A stretch of 64,000 nt of DNA. It comes from Anomaloglossus baeobatrachus (Eukaryota > Chordata > Amphibia > Anura > Aromobatidae). Under the pieces are notes generated by a model. It was not told the origin of the DNA and searched no databases. It saw only the letters and a program-made list of their open reading frames with translations. Below are positions 21,617 to 30,928 of this stretch, piece after piece; position 1 is the stretch's first letter; each line of letters opens with the position of its first letter. The translations under genes were made by a program, and so were the position numbers. The DNA is taken from NCBI RefSeq assembly GCF_048569485.1, contig NC_134364.1, positions 138,237,735 through 138,301,734 on the forward strand, in the 5' to 3' direction.

Positions 21617-21906
21617 GACCCGTCCTTTTTTTTTCCAAAACTTTTTATTAATTTTCCAATTTTTTATAAACATAACAAGATATTCAAGGTTACGCAAGGA
21701 AAAACATTTGTCTGACAATATGTGACATAATAGGGTGCAATGCCCCAACTTGATATTTTAAACTGATTATCTGATTGATATGGTCTCTATTAAACCAAGG
21801 CAAAAGTACTAAGAAATAACAGACGCGATACAAGTCAATTAGAGTCATTAAGCCCCTAAGCCAACCCCGAATGCTTCAAAATTTTCTGGCACGTCTTGTG
21901 GCTACC

Positions 21907-24900
21907 TTAGCGTCTCGTCTCCCTTTCCTCCGGAACCCACACCTCCGTGATTTTCAATTTACCCAGTTTGTCCTGGATATCATTCAGAAGGTACCATTCC
22001 GATTGTATAAAAGGTGTCATCAGATTATTTATTTCTCCCTGAGTAAATTGACTTTCAATGAAATTTCTCCATTTCCCAAAGAACTTGGGTGTCAACCTGT
22101 CTTTGTCCGTTTCCGCTTCCACTTTCTCCAGCCTCAATAAATTATGTAATTCCCCGATGACCTCTTTTATGGATGGTCCCTCCCTTTGTATCCAATGCTT
22201 TAATATGGACCGTTTGGCTATCATGGCTATGTCATGTACTATTGTATATTTCTTCTTTCCCGGCATGTCCGATCCCCCTCTTACTCCTTCCTCAAAGGAA
22301 TGGAAAATCCACCCCATTAGCTCTAGATTTCCATAAATTCCCCATGTTGCCTGGACAAATAATCTAACTTGATTCCAGAACCTGTGAATTTCCTTACACT
22401 CCCATAGTCCATGTAGCATATCTGTTTTTTCTCTTTGACATTTAGGACACCGCATATCTCTTCCCGGAATGTTGAAGCCCATAATAGCCCTGTGTAAAAT
22501 TCTAAATTGGGTGTCTCTCCATCTCTCATTGGTAACATGTTTCCGCATCTGTACCCATCCCTTCAATATATCCCCTACAACTTCCTGCCCTTTCAATTGT
22601 TTCCCCCACGCTGTTAGAGTACGGCTATCCTCCCCAGATATAAGCATTCCCCGAAATGTTCGGTAAATTTTGGAAACATTTACACTTGCTACATCACTTT
22701 CCATAAGCTCATCAATCAAACTCTTATTCAATTCCTTTCCAAGCTCCCCCAAATCTACAAATACTCCATGCTTCAGTTGTTCATACTGGATGATATGTGA
22801 GCTATTAAGTTCATACTTGTCAAGCACTTCCCGTCCTGTCAGCCACCTTCTCTCCTCCACATTCATGACATCCTTCATTCTCTCGACGCCCTTCTCTTTC
22901 CATCTAGTAAATAGCTTATTTTCCCGTCCCATGGGAAAGTTCGGAGATGCCCAGGGATTTAAGTACTTAGATACTTTCCATGACAGTCCCAATTTCTTTC
23001 TTACCAGTTTCCATGTTAGCATAGTGTCTCGGAATAAGATTGAGTTCCTTATATGCCCATCCGCCCTGGACAATGGGGAGTGTAAAATGGACGTCAAATC
23101 CCACGGTGATGCATACTTGGCTTCCATGCCATAGTCTGAGTGCCTGCTTGTTCCTCTCAACCAATCAAACACATGTCTCATTATACACACCAGGTTATAA
23201 CCCCGAACATCCGGGAAACTAAGACCTCCTTCCTCCGTTGACTTCATCAATGTTCGTAACTTTATTCTAGGTTTCCTTCCCCGCCATATAAAATCCGCAT
23301 ACGCTGAGTTGAGCCTATTTACGTCCCTCAGTTTTAGCAATATCGGGATCGTCTGGAATGGGTACAACAGTCTAGGAAAGCTCATCATTTTTATCAGGTG
23401 GCACCTTGCCAGTAGTGGTAGAGGCAGACCCTTCCAACCCTTTAGTTGTGCTAGAATTTTCCTAATTAGTGGGCCATAATTCATCTCGTAAATTGATTCC
23501 ACCGTTCTTCCTATATGAATTCCCAGATATTTAAGTGATGTCTGTGCTATAGGAATGCCACATATACAACCATCCCTTACATTCCCCCCTTTTAGGAACA
23601 GGATCTCACACTTTTTTTTATTCAATTTGAATCCTGAGACTAATCCAAATTTTTCAATTAGGGCTAGAGTCTGTGACAAATCCACGCTAGGGTCCCCCAT
23701 ATATAGTATGACATCATCGGCAAAAAGTGCTGTCTTTATTTCAGTTCCCCTTACCTTAATCCCTTTAAAACTATTCGGGCCCTGCAATATTCTTGACAAT
23801 GGTTCAATGGCCAAGTCGAATAGGAGGGGAGATAGCGGGCAGCCTTGTCTTGTTCCCTTCATCAAAGGGAACACGTCTGATAAAAAACCTGGAGTGTGTA
23901 CCCTAGCTCCCGAGTTAGCGTAAAGATTCCTAATGTAAAGCCTCATTTTGCCTACAATCCCTGTGGCCTCTAGTACTTTGTCCAGCCAGCTCCAATTTAC
24001 ATTGTCAAACGCTTTTTCTGCGTCGAGTGTAACTAGAGCGGGTCTTGCCCCCCTCTCTATCTGATCCAATCTCACCGCATCCACCACTAGTATTGTCTTC
24101 CAGATATTAGTGACAGCATTTCTCCCTTTAATAAACCCTACCTGATGCTCTGTAATGATCCTTGGAAGAATCATGGCCAATCTATTAGCCATAATCTTAG
24201 ATATTATTTTTAAATCCTGGTTTATAAGTGATATGGGTCTATAACTAGAGGGATCATCCAGGTCTTTAGTTCCCTTAGGGAGTAATTTGATATATGCTAC
24301 GTTTGAATTTTTAGGAATTTCCTCTCCTTCCAAAAATGCATTAAATACCGCAGTTAAATCTGGCGAGATCAGATCCCTCATAGCCTTATAAAACTCGCTG
24401 TTAAAACCGTCGGGGCCTGGTGCCTTGTTGGTGTTAAGCTCCCCGATTGTTCTAGTCACCTCCTCAACTGTGATATCTGCATTTAGGTCACTCAGATCTT
24501 CCTCTGTTACGCTAGGCAAGTGCGCTTGTCTTAACCACTCTGCCTCGTCAGTCATGTCATTGTTTCCTGGCCCATATAGTTTTCTATAAAAATGTCCCAG
24601 CAATTTATTAATTTCCTTAGGATCTGTGGTCACCTCCCCCCCCTTTCTTTTTAGTTTGGAAATCACTGTCATTTTCCTGCTACCCCTTGCCAAATTTGCC
24701 AGCATCCTCCCCGCCTTGTTGCCAAATCTATGTAGCTCTGCTTCCCTGTGCGACCAAAATAATTGTTCCTTTTTTTTTGCCCATTCGTCGAACCCCCTTT
24801 TTGCCTCCAACCATCTGTCTTTCGTCGTGGGAGATCTATTAGCCAAATACTTTGTGTATGCTACCCGCACTGCTTCACTCTGGGCATTATAATTCTCATT

Positions 24901-25824
24901 GGTCTTCCTTTTGATCATGGCCGCATATCCAATCAGGCGACCCCTCAAGACCGCTTTTGCCGTTTCCCAGTATAGCACTGGGTTCCCTTTGTGTTCCTTG
25001 TTTTCCTCTGTGAATTCTCCCCACCACTCTCGTAATACCCTGTGGAAATTATCTTGTCTGAGAAGAAATGATGGAAATCTCCATATGATATCTGTACCTC
25101 TCTTGAACTGCTCTCTGATACCCAATCTCAACGGACTATGATCAGATATCACCATGTTTTCTATCACACATTCTTGTGCCCGATTAACTAGGCCTTGAGA
25201 AATCCAAAATTGATCAATACGCGACCAGCTATCATGAGGATGCGAGAAGTGTGTATATTCTCTATCATGCGGGTGAGCTAATCTCCAGATGTCCTTCAAA
25301 CCCACGTCTTCTAATGTCACATCCCTATGGTCCGGCCTTCTGTCCACATCCCCTGTCCTCTCCTTCCCCCTCCTCCTGTCTTCAGCTGAGTCTGGAACTG
25401 TGTTAAAATCACCTCCTACTATGATGTTGGTCTCCCCATCTGCTAGTATGCTGGCCTTTATGCCATCATGAAATATGCTCTGTTGGGAGTTTGGACCGTA
25501 AACATTATAGATACTTAATTTACCCGCTGGACTAATGATTGTTAAATGCTGCCACCGTCCCTGGTCGTCTGCCTCGTGTGTCACTACTTCATGGCTGAGC
25601 TGTTTATGTATTAGAATCATTGTACCCGCTTTCCTACCTTGTGCCTCTGCCCCATATACAGTACCCACCCAGTATTTCTTCATGCGGAAAAAGTCCTCCT
25701 TCCTCAAATGCGTTTCCTGTAATAATGCAATATCTGTTTTTAGTCTTTTCAGATGTCTTAGTATCATTGCTCGTTTGTTAGGAGATCTCAAGCCTTTCAC
25801 ATTCCATGTAGTTATTTGTACCAT
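21907..25824 (-). CDS. L1 ORF2 protein (endonuclease and reverse transcriptase)
   Basis: A 1,305-residue open frame, normal length for L1 ORF2. The apurinic-type endonuclease spans about residues 1-235 (TTWNVKGLRS, QETHL, NVYGPN, GGDFNTVPDS, ISDHSPL). The reverse transcriptase spans about 480-760, with SSYRPISLINQDLKIISKI, QVGFIKGRNAVTNIW, TLDAEKAFDNVNWSWL, GTRQGCPLSPLLFDLAIEPL and the catalytic ALFADDVILYM (FADD at 701-704). A C-terminal Cys-His motif reads CPKCQREKTDMLHGLWEC. The protein nicks target DNA and primes cDNA synthesis from the nick, acting in cis on its own RNA. No internal stop was seen. Confidence 0.95.
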   Translation of the reverse strand: MVQITTWNVKGLRSPNKRAMILRHLKRLKTDIALLQETHLRKEDFFRMKKYWVGTVYGAEAQGRKAGTMILIHKQLSHEVVTHEADDQGRWQHLTIISPAGKLSIYNVYGPNSQQSIFHDGIKASILADGETNIIVGGDFNTVPDSAEDRRRGKERTGDVDRRPDHRDVTLEDVGLKDIWRLAHPHDREYTHFSHPHDSWSRIDQFWISQGLVNRAQECVIENMVISDHSPLRLGIREQFKRGTDIIWRFPSFLLRQDNFHRVLREWWGEFTEENKEHKGNPVLYWETAKAVLRGRLIGYAAMIKRKTNENYNAQSEAVRVAYTKYLANRSPTTKDRWLEAKRGFDEWAKKKEQLFWSHREAELHRFGNKAGRMLANLARGSRKMTVISKLKRKGGEVTTDPKEINKLLGHFYRKLYGPGNNDMTDEAEWLRQAHLPSVTEEDLSDLNADITVEEVTRTIGELNTNKAPGPDGFNSEFYKAMRDLISPDLTAVFNAFLEGEEIPKNSNVAYIKLLPKGTKDLDDPSSYRPISLINQDLKIISKIMANRLAMILPRIITEHQVGFIKGRNAVTNIWKTILVVDAVRLDQIERGARPALVTLDAEKAFDNVNWSWLDKVLEATGIVGKMRLYIRNLYANSGARVHTPGFLSDVFPLMKGTRQGCPLSPLLFDLAIEPLSRILQGPNSFKGIKVRGTEIKTALFADDVILYMGDPSVDLSQTLALIEKFGLVSGFKLNKKKCEILFLKGGNVRDGCICGIPIAQTSLKYLGIHIGRTVESIYEMNYGPLIRKILAQLKGWKGLPLPLLARCHLIKMMSFPRLLYPFQTIPILLKLRDVNRLNSAYADFIWRGRKPRIKLRTLMKSTEEGGLSFPDVRGYNLVCIMRHVFDWLRGTSRHSDYGMEAKYASPWDLTSILHSPLSRADGHIRNSILFRDTMLTWKLVRKKLGLSWKVSKYLNPWASPNFPMGRENKLFTRWKEKGVERMKDVMNVEERRWLTGREVLDKYELNSSHIIQYEQLKHGVFVDLGELGKELNKSLIDELMESDVASVNVSKIYRTFRGMLISGEDSRTLTAWGKQLKGQEVVGDILKGWVQMRKHVTNERWRDTQFRILHRAIMGFNIPGRDMRCPKCQREKTDMLHGLWECKEIHRFWNQVRLFVQATWGIYGNLELMGWIFHSFEEGVRGGSDMPGKKKYTIVHDIAMIAKRSILKHWIQREGPSIKEVIGELHNLLRLEKVEAETDKDRLTPKFFGKWRNFIESQFTQGEINNLMTPFIQSEWYLLNDIQDKLGKLKITEVWVPEERETRR

Positions 25825-26269
25825 ATTTGCCTTTGTATTTTGCTCTTACTACTTCCTCCCCTGTGGGCCCTGAACTCACAAGAGACGAGACAATTATTAC
25901 CAGGTATAGAATTTGCCCCCCAGGCTTGATATATCTTTTCCCCACCTTGTATGTATAACAAATATAACAATAAACAAGTAACTGTAGAACACGTTTTCCC
26001 TTCTGGGAAATTTTTGGCTCTTTTCGCCATGCTGATGACTTCCCCTTTTCCTAGCCAAACTGTTGAGCTCCCTAGTCACCCCCCTTAGAGTATACGTTCT
26101 AGCCCCGGATTCACATGAGTCACATGAACAAGCCTTAAATAATGGAAAAAATAGTACAGTATGACAAAAACTCTATAAGGACTTCAAGTCCAACTTAGCT
26201 CTATTTTCTGGTGGTCATCCCCGCACTCAGAGCAGACAGATCCACTTCATTTACGCCTGGAAGTCGTTC

Positions 26270-26640
26270 CTGGACAAAGGCGAGTGAAAGTAAGAATGAA
26301 AGTGAATCTGGAAGTGGAACTGAAAGTAAGCGTGAGACTGAATATGCGAGAGAAAAAGAGTGAGACAGAGCGCGTGAGGTACTGAAAGTGAGCGTGAGAC
26401 TGAAAATGAAACTGAGTATGAGAGTGAGTGTGAAACTGAAAGTAAGCGTGAAACTGAAAATGAGACTGAATATGTGAGGGAGGGAGAAAAAAAAAAAAAA
26501 AAAAAAAAGTGTGAGACTGAGAGTGAGTGTGAGAGTGTGAGACTGAACGTTAGGAGTAAGACTGAAAGTGAAACTGATAGCAAGCGTGAAAGCAAAACTG
26601 AACATGAGAGAGTGAAATCAAGAGAGTGAGAGAGTGCGAG
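26270..26640. repeat. Degenerate tandem repeat in the L1 inter-ORF spacer
   Basis: On the plus strand a purine-rich array of 6- to 18-bp variants (GTGAGACTGAAAGTGAG-like), with a run of about 24 A near 26487-26510. It fills much of the spacer between ORF1 and ORF2 of the L1. The open frames on the minus strand are low-complexity artefacts. Confidence 0.8.
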
Positions 26641-26694
26641 AACAGGACCAGCAATATCTAGTTCAGTTCAGTTATCATGAACCATTTCCAACAG

Positions 26695-28047
26695 TTAGTC
26701 TCTGTGTTCCGAGCGAGGATTATTTTGTTGTTTTGGGCTCAATCTCCTTTCCTCTCTACTCTCCACCCGCGATTGCTCCTCAAAGCTTCTCGAGTCTTTC
26801 CCTGGGCCTCTTGGAGATCCTCCTCTGCTGGTCCCTTCTCCATTGTTTCCTCTTTTTTGTCCATCAGCCCGATTCTTATCTTGTTCTGCCATGAGAGTAC
26901 GCTCTGCTTCTTTAAAGTCTTTGTAATATGCAAACGAGCCATTAAGATTTCTGACTTTCAGTGTGGCAGGGTATAGCAGTTGGCACTTGACTTTTTTGTT
27001 ATACAGGAATGAACATACTTTGCTGAATTCTTTTCTCTTTCTGGAGACTTCTGCTGAATAATCGCCGAAAATTAGCAGTCTGTTGCCTTGGTAATGCAAT
27101 GGTCGCTGTCTGTCTCTAAAGGCCCTCAGTATTTCCTCTTTATGTTTATAATCAAGATATTTGACTATCACTTGTCTAGCCCTCAGCGGGGCTTTCTTGT
27201 TTGGGTTTGGATCCTCTCCCCTATTCGCTTCTTGTTGTCTCAGTGGTCCCACTCTGTGCGCTCTTTCCACTCTGAATTTAGCCTTAATGCCCAGGGCCTG
27301 AGGTAACTCCTGTTCACATATGTTATCCAGCTGTCCCAAAGATACCGATTCTGGCAGCCCCACAATGCGCAGATTATTTCGCTTCGATCGGTTCTCTAAG
27401 TCTTCCGCTTTATCTCTCAAATAATCGTTAGATTTCACTAGAGCTGCTATTTGCTCTTGCATAGCCATTATTTTCTCCTCTGAGTCAGATATTCTCTGCT
27501 CTGTTTCTGCCAGTCTAGATGCATGTCCACTAATCTGCTTTTGCATAGCTGCTAGGGATGTTTGTATGGCTGTTTCAATGGCCACTTTAATCTCTTTTGA
27601 CAGCTGTGATGTCACTTCGGCAGCCAATTTTTTATAATCAACATTGAGCTCTTGTGCATGCTTGTCTTGGCCTGCAGGTGGTGCTGGTTTCTTAGTTCTC
27701 TTATTCTGAGCTGGGGATTTTCCACCCTCCCCCATTTGTTTACAGTATTTAGATAATGGTGTGGCCGGCAGTTTCTTGTTTGCTTTAGAAGGAATGTTAC
27801 TGTTTCTGACATGCAGCTTCTGCTGGCATTTATCATGATTAGACACCTTATATTGCATGTCTAAGTGATCAGTCCGGTCTCCTGCGTCTCTGGCCACTCT
27901 TTGCTTGCTGCACTCCTCCTCCTCCTCTCTTTCTTGTTCCTCCATGTCCCCTTCCTCTATCCATTGTGTTTCTCCCTCTGCAATCCCCTGCAGCGATTTC
28001 TCTCCTGCTCCATCCTCCCCCGACCCCCCCGCTCTCATCTCCTTCAC
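26695..28047 (-). CDS. L1 ORF1 protein (RNA-binding coiled-coil protein)
   Basis: A 450-residue frame in L1 ORF1p order. An acidic, low-complexity N-terminus (EEQEREEEEE at about 36-45) is followed by a basic stretch and a coiled coil at about residues 140-222. An RNA-recognition-like domain starting RNNLRIVGLPESV comes next at about 223-330 with FRVERAHRVGP. The C-terminal domain has RQVIVKYLDYKHKEEILRAF and LLIFGDYSAEVSRKRKEF. ORF1p trimers coat the L1 RNA and are needed for retrotransposition. There is an upstream ATG-containing 5' UTR. This start keeps the whole acidic N-terminus. Confidence 0.92.
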   Translation of the reverse strand: MKEMRAGGSGEDGAGEKSLQGIAEGETQWIEEGDMEEQEREEEEECSKQRVARDAGDRTDHLDMQYKVSNHDKCQQKLHVRNSNIPSKANKKLPATPLSKYCKQMGEGGKSPAQNKRTKKPAPPAGQDKHAQELNVDYKKLAAEVTSQLSKEIKVAIETAIQTSLAAMQKQISGHASRLAETEQRISDSEEKIMAMQEQIAALVKSNDYLRDKAEDLENRSKRNNLRIVGLPESVSLGQLDNICEQELPQALGIKAKFRVERAHRVGPLRQQEANRGEDPNPNKKAPLRARQVIVKYLDYKHKEEILRAFRDRQRPLHYQGNRLLIFGDYSAEVSRKRKEFSKVCSFLYNKKVKCQLLYPATLKVRNLNGSFAYYKDFKEAERTLMAEQDKNRADGQKRGNNGEGTSRGGSPRGPGKDSRSFEEQSRVESREERRLSPKQQNNPRSEHRD

Positions 28048-28376
28048 TTCTCCCTCTCCTGCCTTCCATTACCACATCTTGCACTGGGGACTCTGGCTCC
28101 TCCTCCATCAGGCTTGTCGGTGCCATGACAGTCTCCTCTTCTCCACGCCGGCAGTCAGGATCTCCACTCCTGCAGGGCCCCTCACCACCACCAGCACTCC
28201 TCAGTAAGTACCGCTCCATAGCTGTGTGCTTCCTGCTACCAGACGTGCTGCTCTCTGCTCGCTCACTTGCCCGGGTATGCTGTTTATCGTCGGTTTCTCA
28301 GAGGGGTGTCGGGAGCTTCTCCTCTATGCTGCCTCCTCAGCCAGGACCGGAACAGGAAGTCGACCCGTCCTTTTTT

Positions 28377-29540
28377 GGCACCACGAACAAGTTGGAGTAA
28401 AATCCGCGACCACGTTCCTGAAGGGGAACGGGGATCACGACTCCTTCCATCTTTAGAGCGGCCACTGCCTGAAAAAGTGCGTCGGCCTGAGCGGGGGGCG
28501 GAGAGGTTATGAAGAAACGAGCCGCAGGACGAGAGCTGAACTCTATCCTGTAACCATGAGACAGAATGTCTCTCACCCATCGGTCTTGAACATGTGGCCA
28601 CCAGGCGTCGCCAAAGCGGGAGAGCCTGCCACCGACCGAGGATGCGGCCGGGGGAGGCCGAGAATCATGAGGAAGCAGTCTTGGAGGCAGTGCGTCCTGC
28701 GGCCTTTTGTGGACGAGACTTGGATCGCCACGCATAGGAGTTCCTCTGGCCTTTCTCCGGCCTGTTGGACGAAGAGGATTGGGACTTGGCGGAGGGACAA
28801 AAGGACCGAAATCTCGATTGAATTTTTCTCTGTTGAGGTCTCTTAGGTTTGGCCTGGGGTAAGGAGGAATCCTTTCCTTTGGATTCCTTAATAATCTCAT
28901 CCAATCGTTCGCCAAACAAACGGTCGCCAGAAAACGGCAAACCGGTTAAGAACCTCTTGGAAGCCGAGTCTGCCTTCCATTCGCGCAGCCACATGGCCCT
29001 GCGGACTGCCACAGAGTTAGCGGATGCTACAGCCGTACGGCTAGCAGAGTCCAGGACGGCGTTCATGGCGTAGGACGAAAAAGCTGACGCCTGAGAGGTC
29101 AAAGACGCAACTTGCGGAGCAGAATTACGTGTGACAGCATTAATCTCAGTCAGACAAGCCGACATAGCTTGGAGTGCCCACACGGCTGCAAAGGCCGGGG
29201 CAAAAGACGCGCCCGTGGCCTCATAGATGGACTTCACCAGGAGCTCTCTGTCTGTCAATGGTATCCTTTAGGGATGAGCCATCTGCAACCGACACCACGG
29301 ATCTAGCCGCCAATCTGGAGACTGGAGGATCCACTTTGGGACAGTGAGCCCAACCCTTAACGACTTCAGATGGGAAGGGGTAACGCGTGTCAGCGTTTCT
29401 CCTGCTGAGACGCCGACTCCTCTACAGGAGGAGGCGGGGGAGAGAGATCCAACACCTGGTTGATGGACGAGATAAGATCATTTACTAAGGCGTCCCCTTC
29501 AGGTGTATCAAGGTAAAGACCGATGGGTGAGAGACGTGTC
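28377..29540 (-). pseudogene. DIRS gag-like region and start of reverse transcriptase
   Basis: The gag-like part has SLYLDTPEGD-type sequence (GLYLDTPEGDALVNDLISS near 29440-29510) and a long Ala/Ser-rich stretch (ASFAPAFAAVWALQAMSACL, FLTGLPFSGDRLFGERLDEI). A basic Ser/Arg/Lys-rich tail follows. Next to it is the N-terminal reverse transcriptase block (WVRDILSHGYRIEFSSRPAA, LQERGRGFYSNLFVVPKKDG), which ends at the L1 insertion. These blocks are standard for frog and fish DIRS1 elements. The region reads in more than one frame. Confidence 0.85.
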
Positions 29541-29741
29541 TCCTGCCCTAATACACCACCCCCATCATCAGCCCCCACACAGCGCTCCTGCCCTAATACA
29601 CCCCCATCATCAGCCCCCACAGGGCGCTCCTGCCCTAATACACCACCATCCCCCATCATCAGCCTCCACAGGGCGCTCCTGCCCTAATATACCCCCACCC
29701 CCATCATCAGCCCCCACACGGCGCTCCTGCCCAAAATATAC
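29541..29741. repeat. C-rich minisatellite, left part
   Basis: Units of about 45-48 bp with core CAGCGCTCCTGCCCTAATAC and CCCATCATCAGCCCCCACA. The array continues at 33396-33912. The two parts are separated by the second sushi element. Confidence 0.9.
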
Positions 29742-30928
29742 TGTCAGGGCCGGGAAGGCTTGTAGGCCCAGGGGGTGGATCCACTGGACCTTGCACCCCA
29801 CCGGAGGGCAGGGTACACGGCAGCCGGAGCACCGGCATGGCAGGGACAAGTATAAGCAGGTCACCAGAGTCACAGAGTTCTTTAGGACAGTAAAGTAAAC
29901 AGGCACAGGTACCAGAGAGCAAACACACGAAGTCAGCAGGACACGGCACCAGAGGACCTGAGCATCTAGCTCATAAGACTATGCTACAAGACACGTTGAT
30001 CAGGCCCCGCCCACATGGAAAGGAAAGTCTTATATACCCAGCACAGCCCTATGTCATTTCCTGCTTCAGGTGTGCTGGGCCCATAAGACCAGGAGAGTGG
30101 GCGCAGCCTGGTCCTATACAGAACCATGAGGCTAAGGCGGGCTTTGCACGTTGCAACATCGGTAACAATGTGTTACCGATGCTGCAGCGATAGTCCCGCC
30201 CCCGTCGCACTTTCGATATATAGTGAAAGCTGCCGTAGCGATTATTATCGCTACGGCAGCTTTACACGCACATACCTGCCGTGCGACGTCCCTCTGGCCG
30301 GCGACCCGCCTCCTTCCTTAGGGGGCGGGTCGTGCGGCGTCACAGTGACGTCACACGGCAGGCGGCCAATTGAAGTGGAGGGGCGGAGATGAGCAGGATG
30401 TAAACATCCCGCCCACCTCCGTCCTTCTCATTGCAGCCGGGAGGCAGGTAGGTGAAGTTCCTCGCTCCTGCGGCTTCATACACAGCGATGTGTGCGGCCG
30501 CAGGAACGAGGAACTACATCGTACCTGTCGCTCCCCCGGCATTATGGAAATGTCAGAGGCTGCAGCGATGATACGATAACGACGCTTTTGCGGTCGTTCA
30601 TCGTATCATCTAGGATTTACACACTACGACATCGCAAGTGACGCCGGATGTGCGTCACTTTCGATTTGACCCCACCGACATCGCACCTGCGATGTCGTAG
30701 TGTGCAAAGCCCGCCTAAGACTCAGAGTCAGACTCCTGAGACCAGGAACAGGACTCAGGGGAGCAAGAGCGGGAGCGGCAGCCATGACCAGTGGACACGT
30801 GGACTGGATCAGTGAGCAAGGAGCGGTGGTGCGATGGCGATACTGGATCAGTGGGTACGGAGCGGTGGTGCGATGCAGGGACCGGCTCAGTGGGTAAGGA
30901 GTGGTGCTGGGACACGGGGAGCGTGACA
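29742..30928 (-). repeat. 3' LTR of sushi element 2, with nested MITE
   Basis: About 604 bp of LTR, interrupted by the MITE at 30136-30715. Starts TGTCAGGG and ends GCGTGACA on the plus strand. The TATA-like signal matches that of the other LTR. Confidence 0.92.
30136..30715. mobile_element. Harbinger-type MITE, 580 bp, copy A
   Basis: Inverted ends GGCGGGCTTTGCAC...GTGCAAAGCCCGCC with target duplication TAA (30133-30135 and 30716-30718). The empty site is preserved in the partner LTR (around 33181-33185), which proves the insertion and the 3-bp duplication. Inside are further inverted segments such as AGCTGCCGTAGCGATTATTA and its palindromic partner near 30230-30262. Non-coding. A second copy in the opposite orientation is at 36472-37052. 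Confidence 0.95.

Larger units (their letters stand above)
21632..28361 (-). mobile_element. Full-length L1 LINE with both frames open
   Basis: A 6.7-kb L1-clade element on the minus strand. A perfect target duplication GACCCGTCCTTTTTT lies at 21617-21631 and 28362-28376, inside the DIRS reverse transcriptase frame. Layout: CpG-rich 5' UTR (28048-28361), ORF1 (26695-28047), an unusually long inter-ORF spacer of about 870 bp, ORF2 (21907-25824), a 3' UTR with AATAAAAAG near its end and a very short A-tail. Both ORFs read through without stops and the target duplication is unmutated. The insertion therefore looks recent, and the element may still be or recently have been able to move. Confidence 0.95.
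17460..29540 (-). mobile_element. DIRS1-like tyrosine-recombinase retroelement, split by two insertions
   Basis: Read on the minus strand: gag-like region and start of reverse transcriptase (about 28377-29540), rest of reverse transcriptase (about 20778-21616), then RNase H and tyrosine recombinase (about 17866-19623), then a 3' non-coding end with a short inverted repeat around 17690-17780 (GGTCTCCCAATAGGAG and CTCCATTGGGAGACC). The left edge near 17460 is a guess from a small TTACACTTTT inverted repeat. The right side runs into a C-rich minisatellite and no 5' terminal repeat was found, so the copy may be incomplete there. A Penelope-like unit and a full-length L1 are inserted in it. It cannot be active. 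DIRS elements insert without target duplications. Confidence 0.85.

Noticed and set aside
26201-26605. Minus-strand frames rich in SFTLTFS
   Set aside because: Low-complexity translation of the L1 spacer repeat.
21907-28047. Host gene for an endonuclease/reverse transcriptase
   Set aside because: Full L1 layout, exact target duplication and location inside another retroelement show that it is a LINE.
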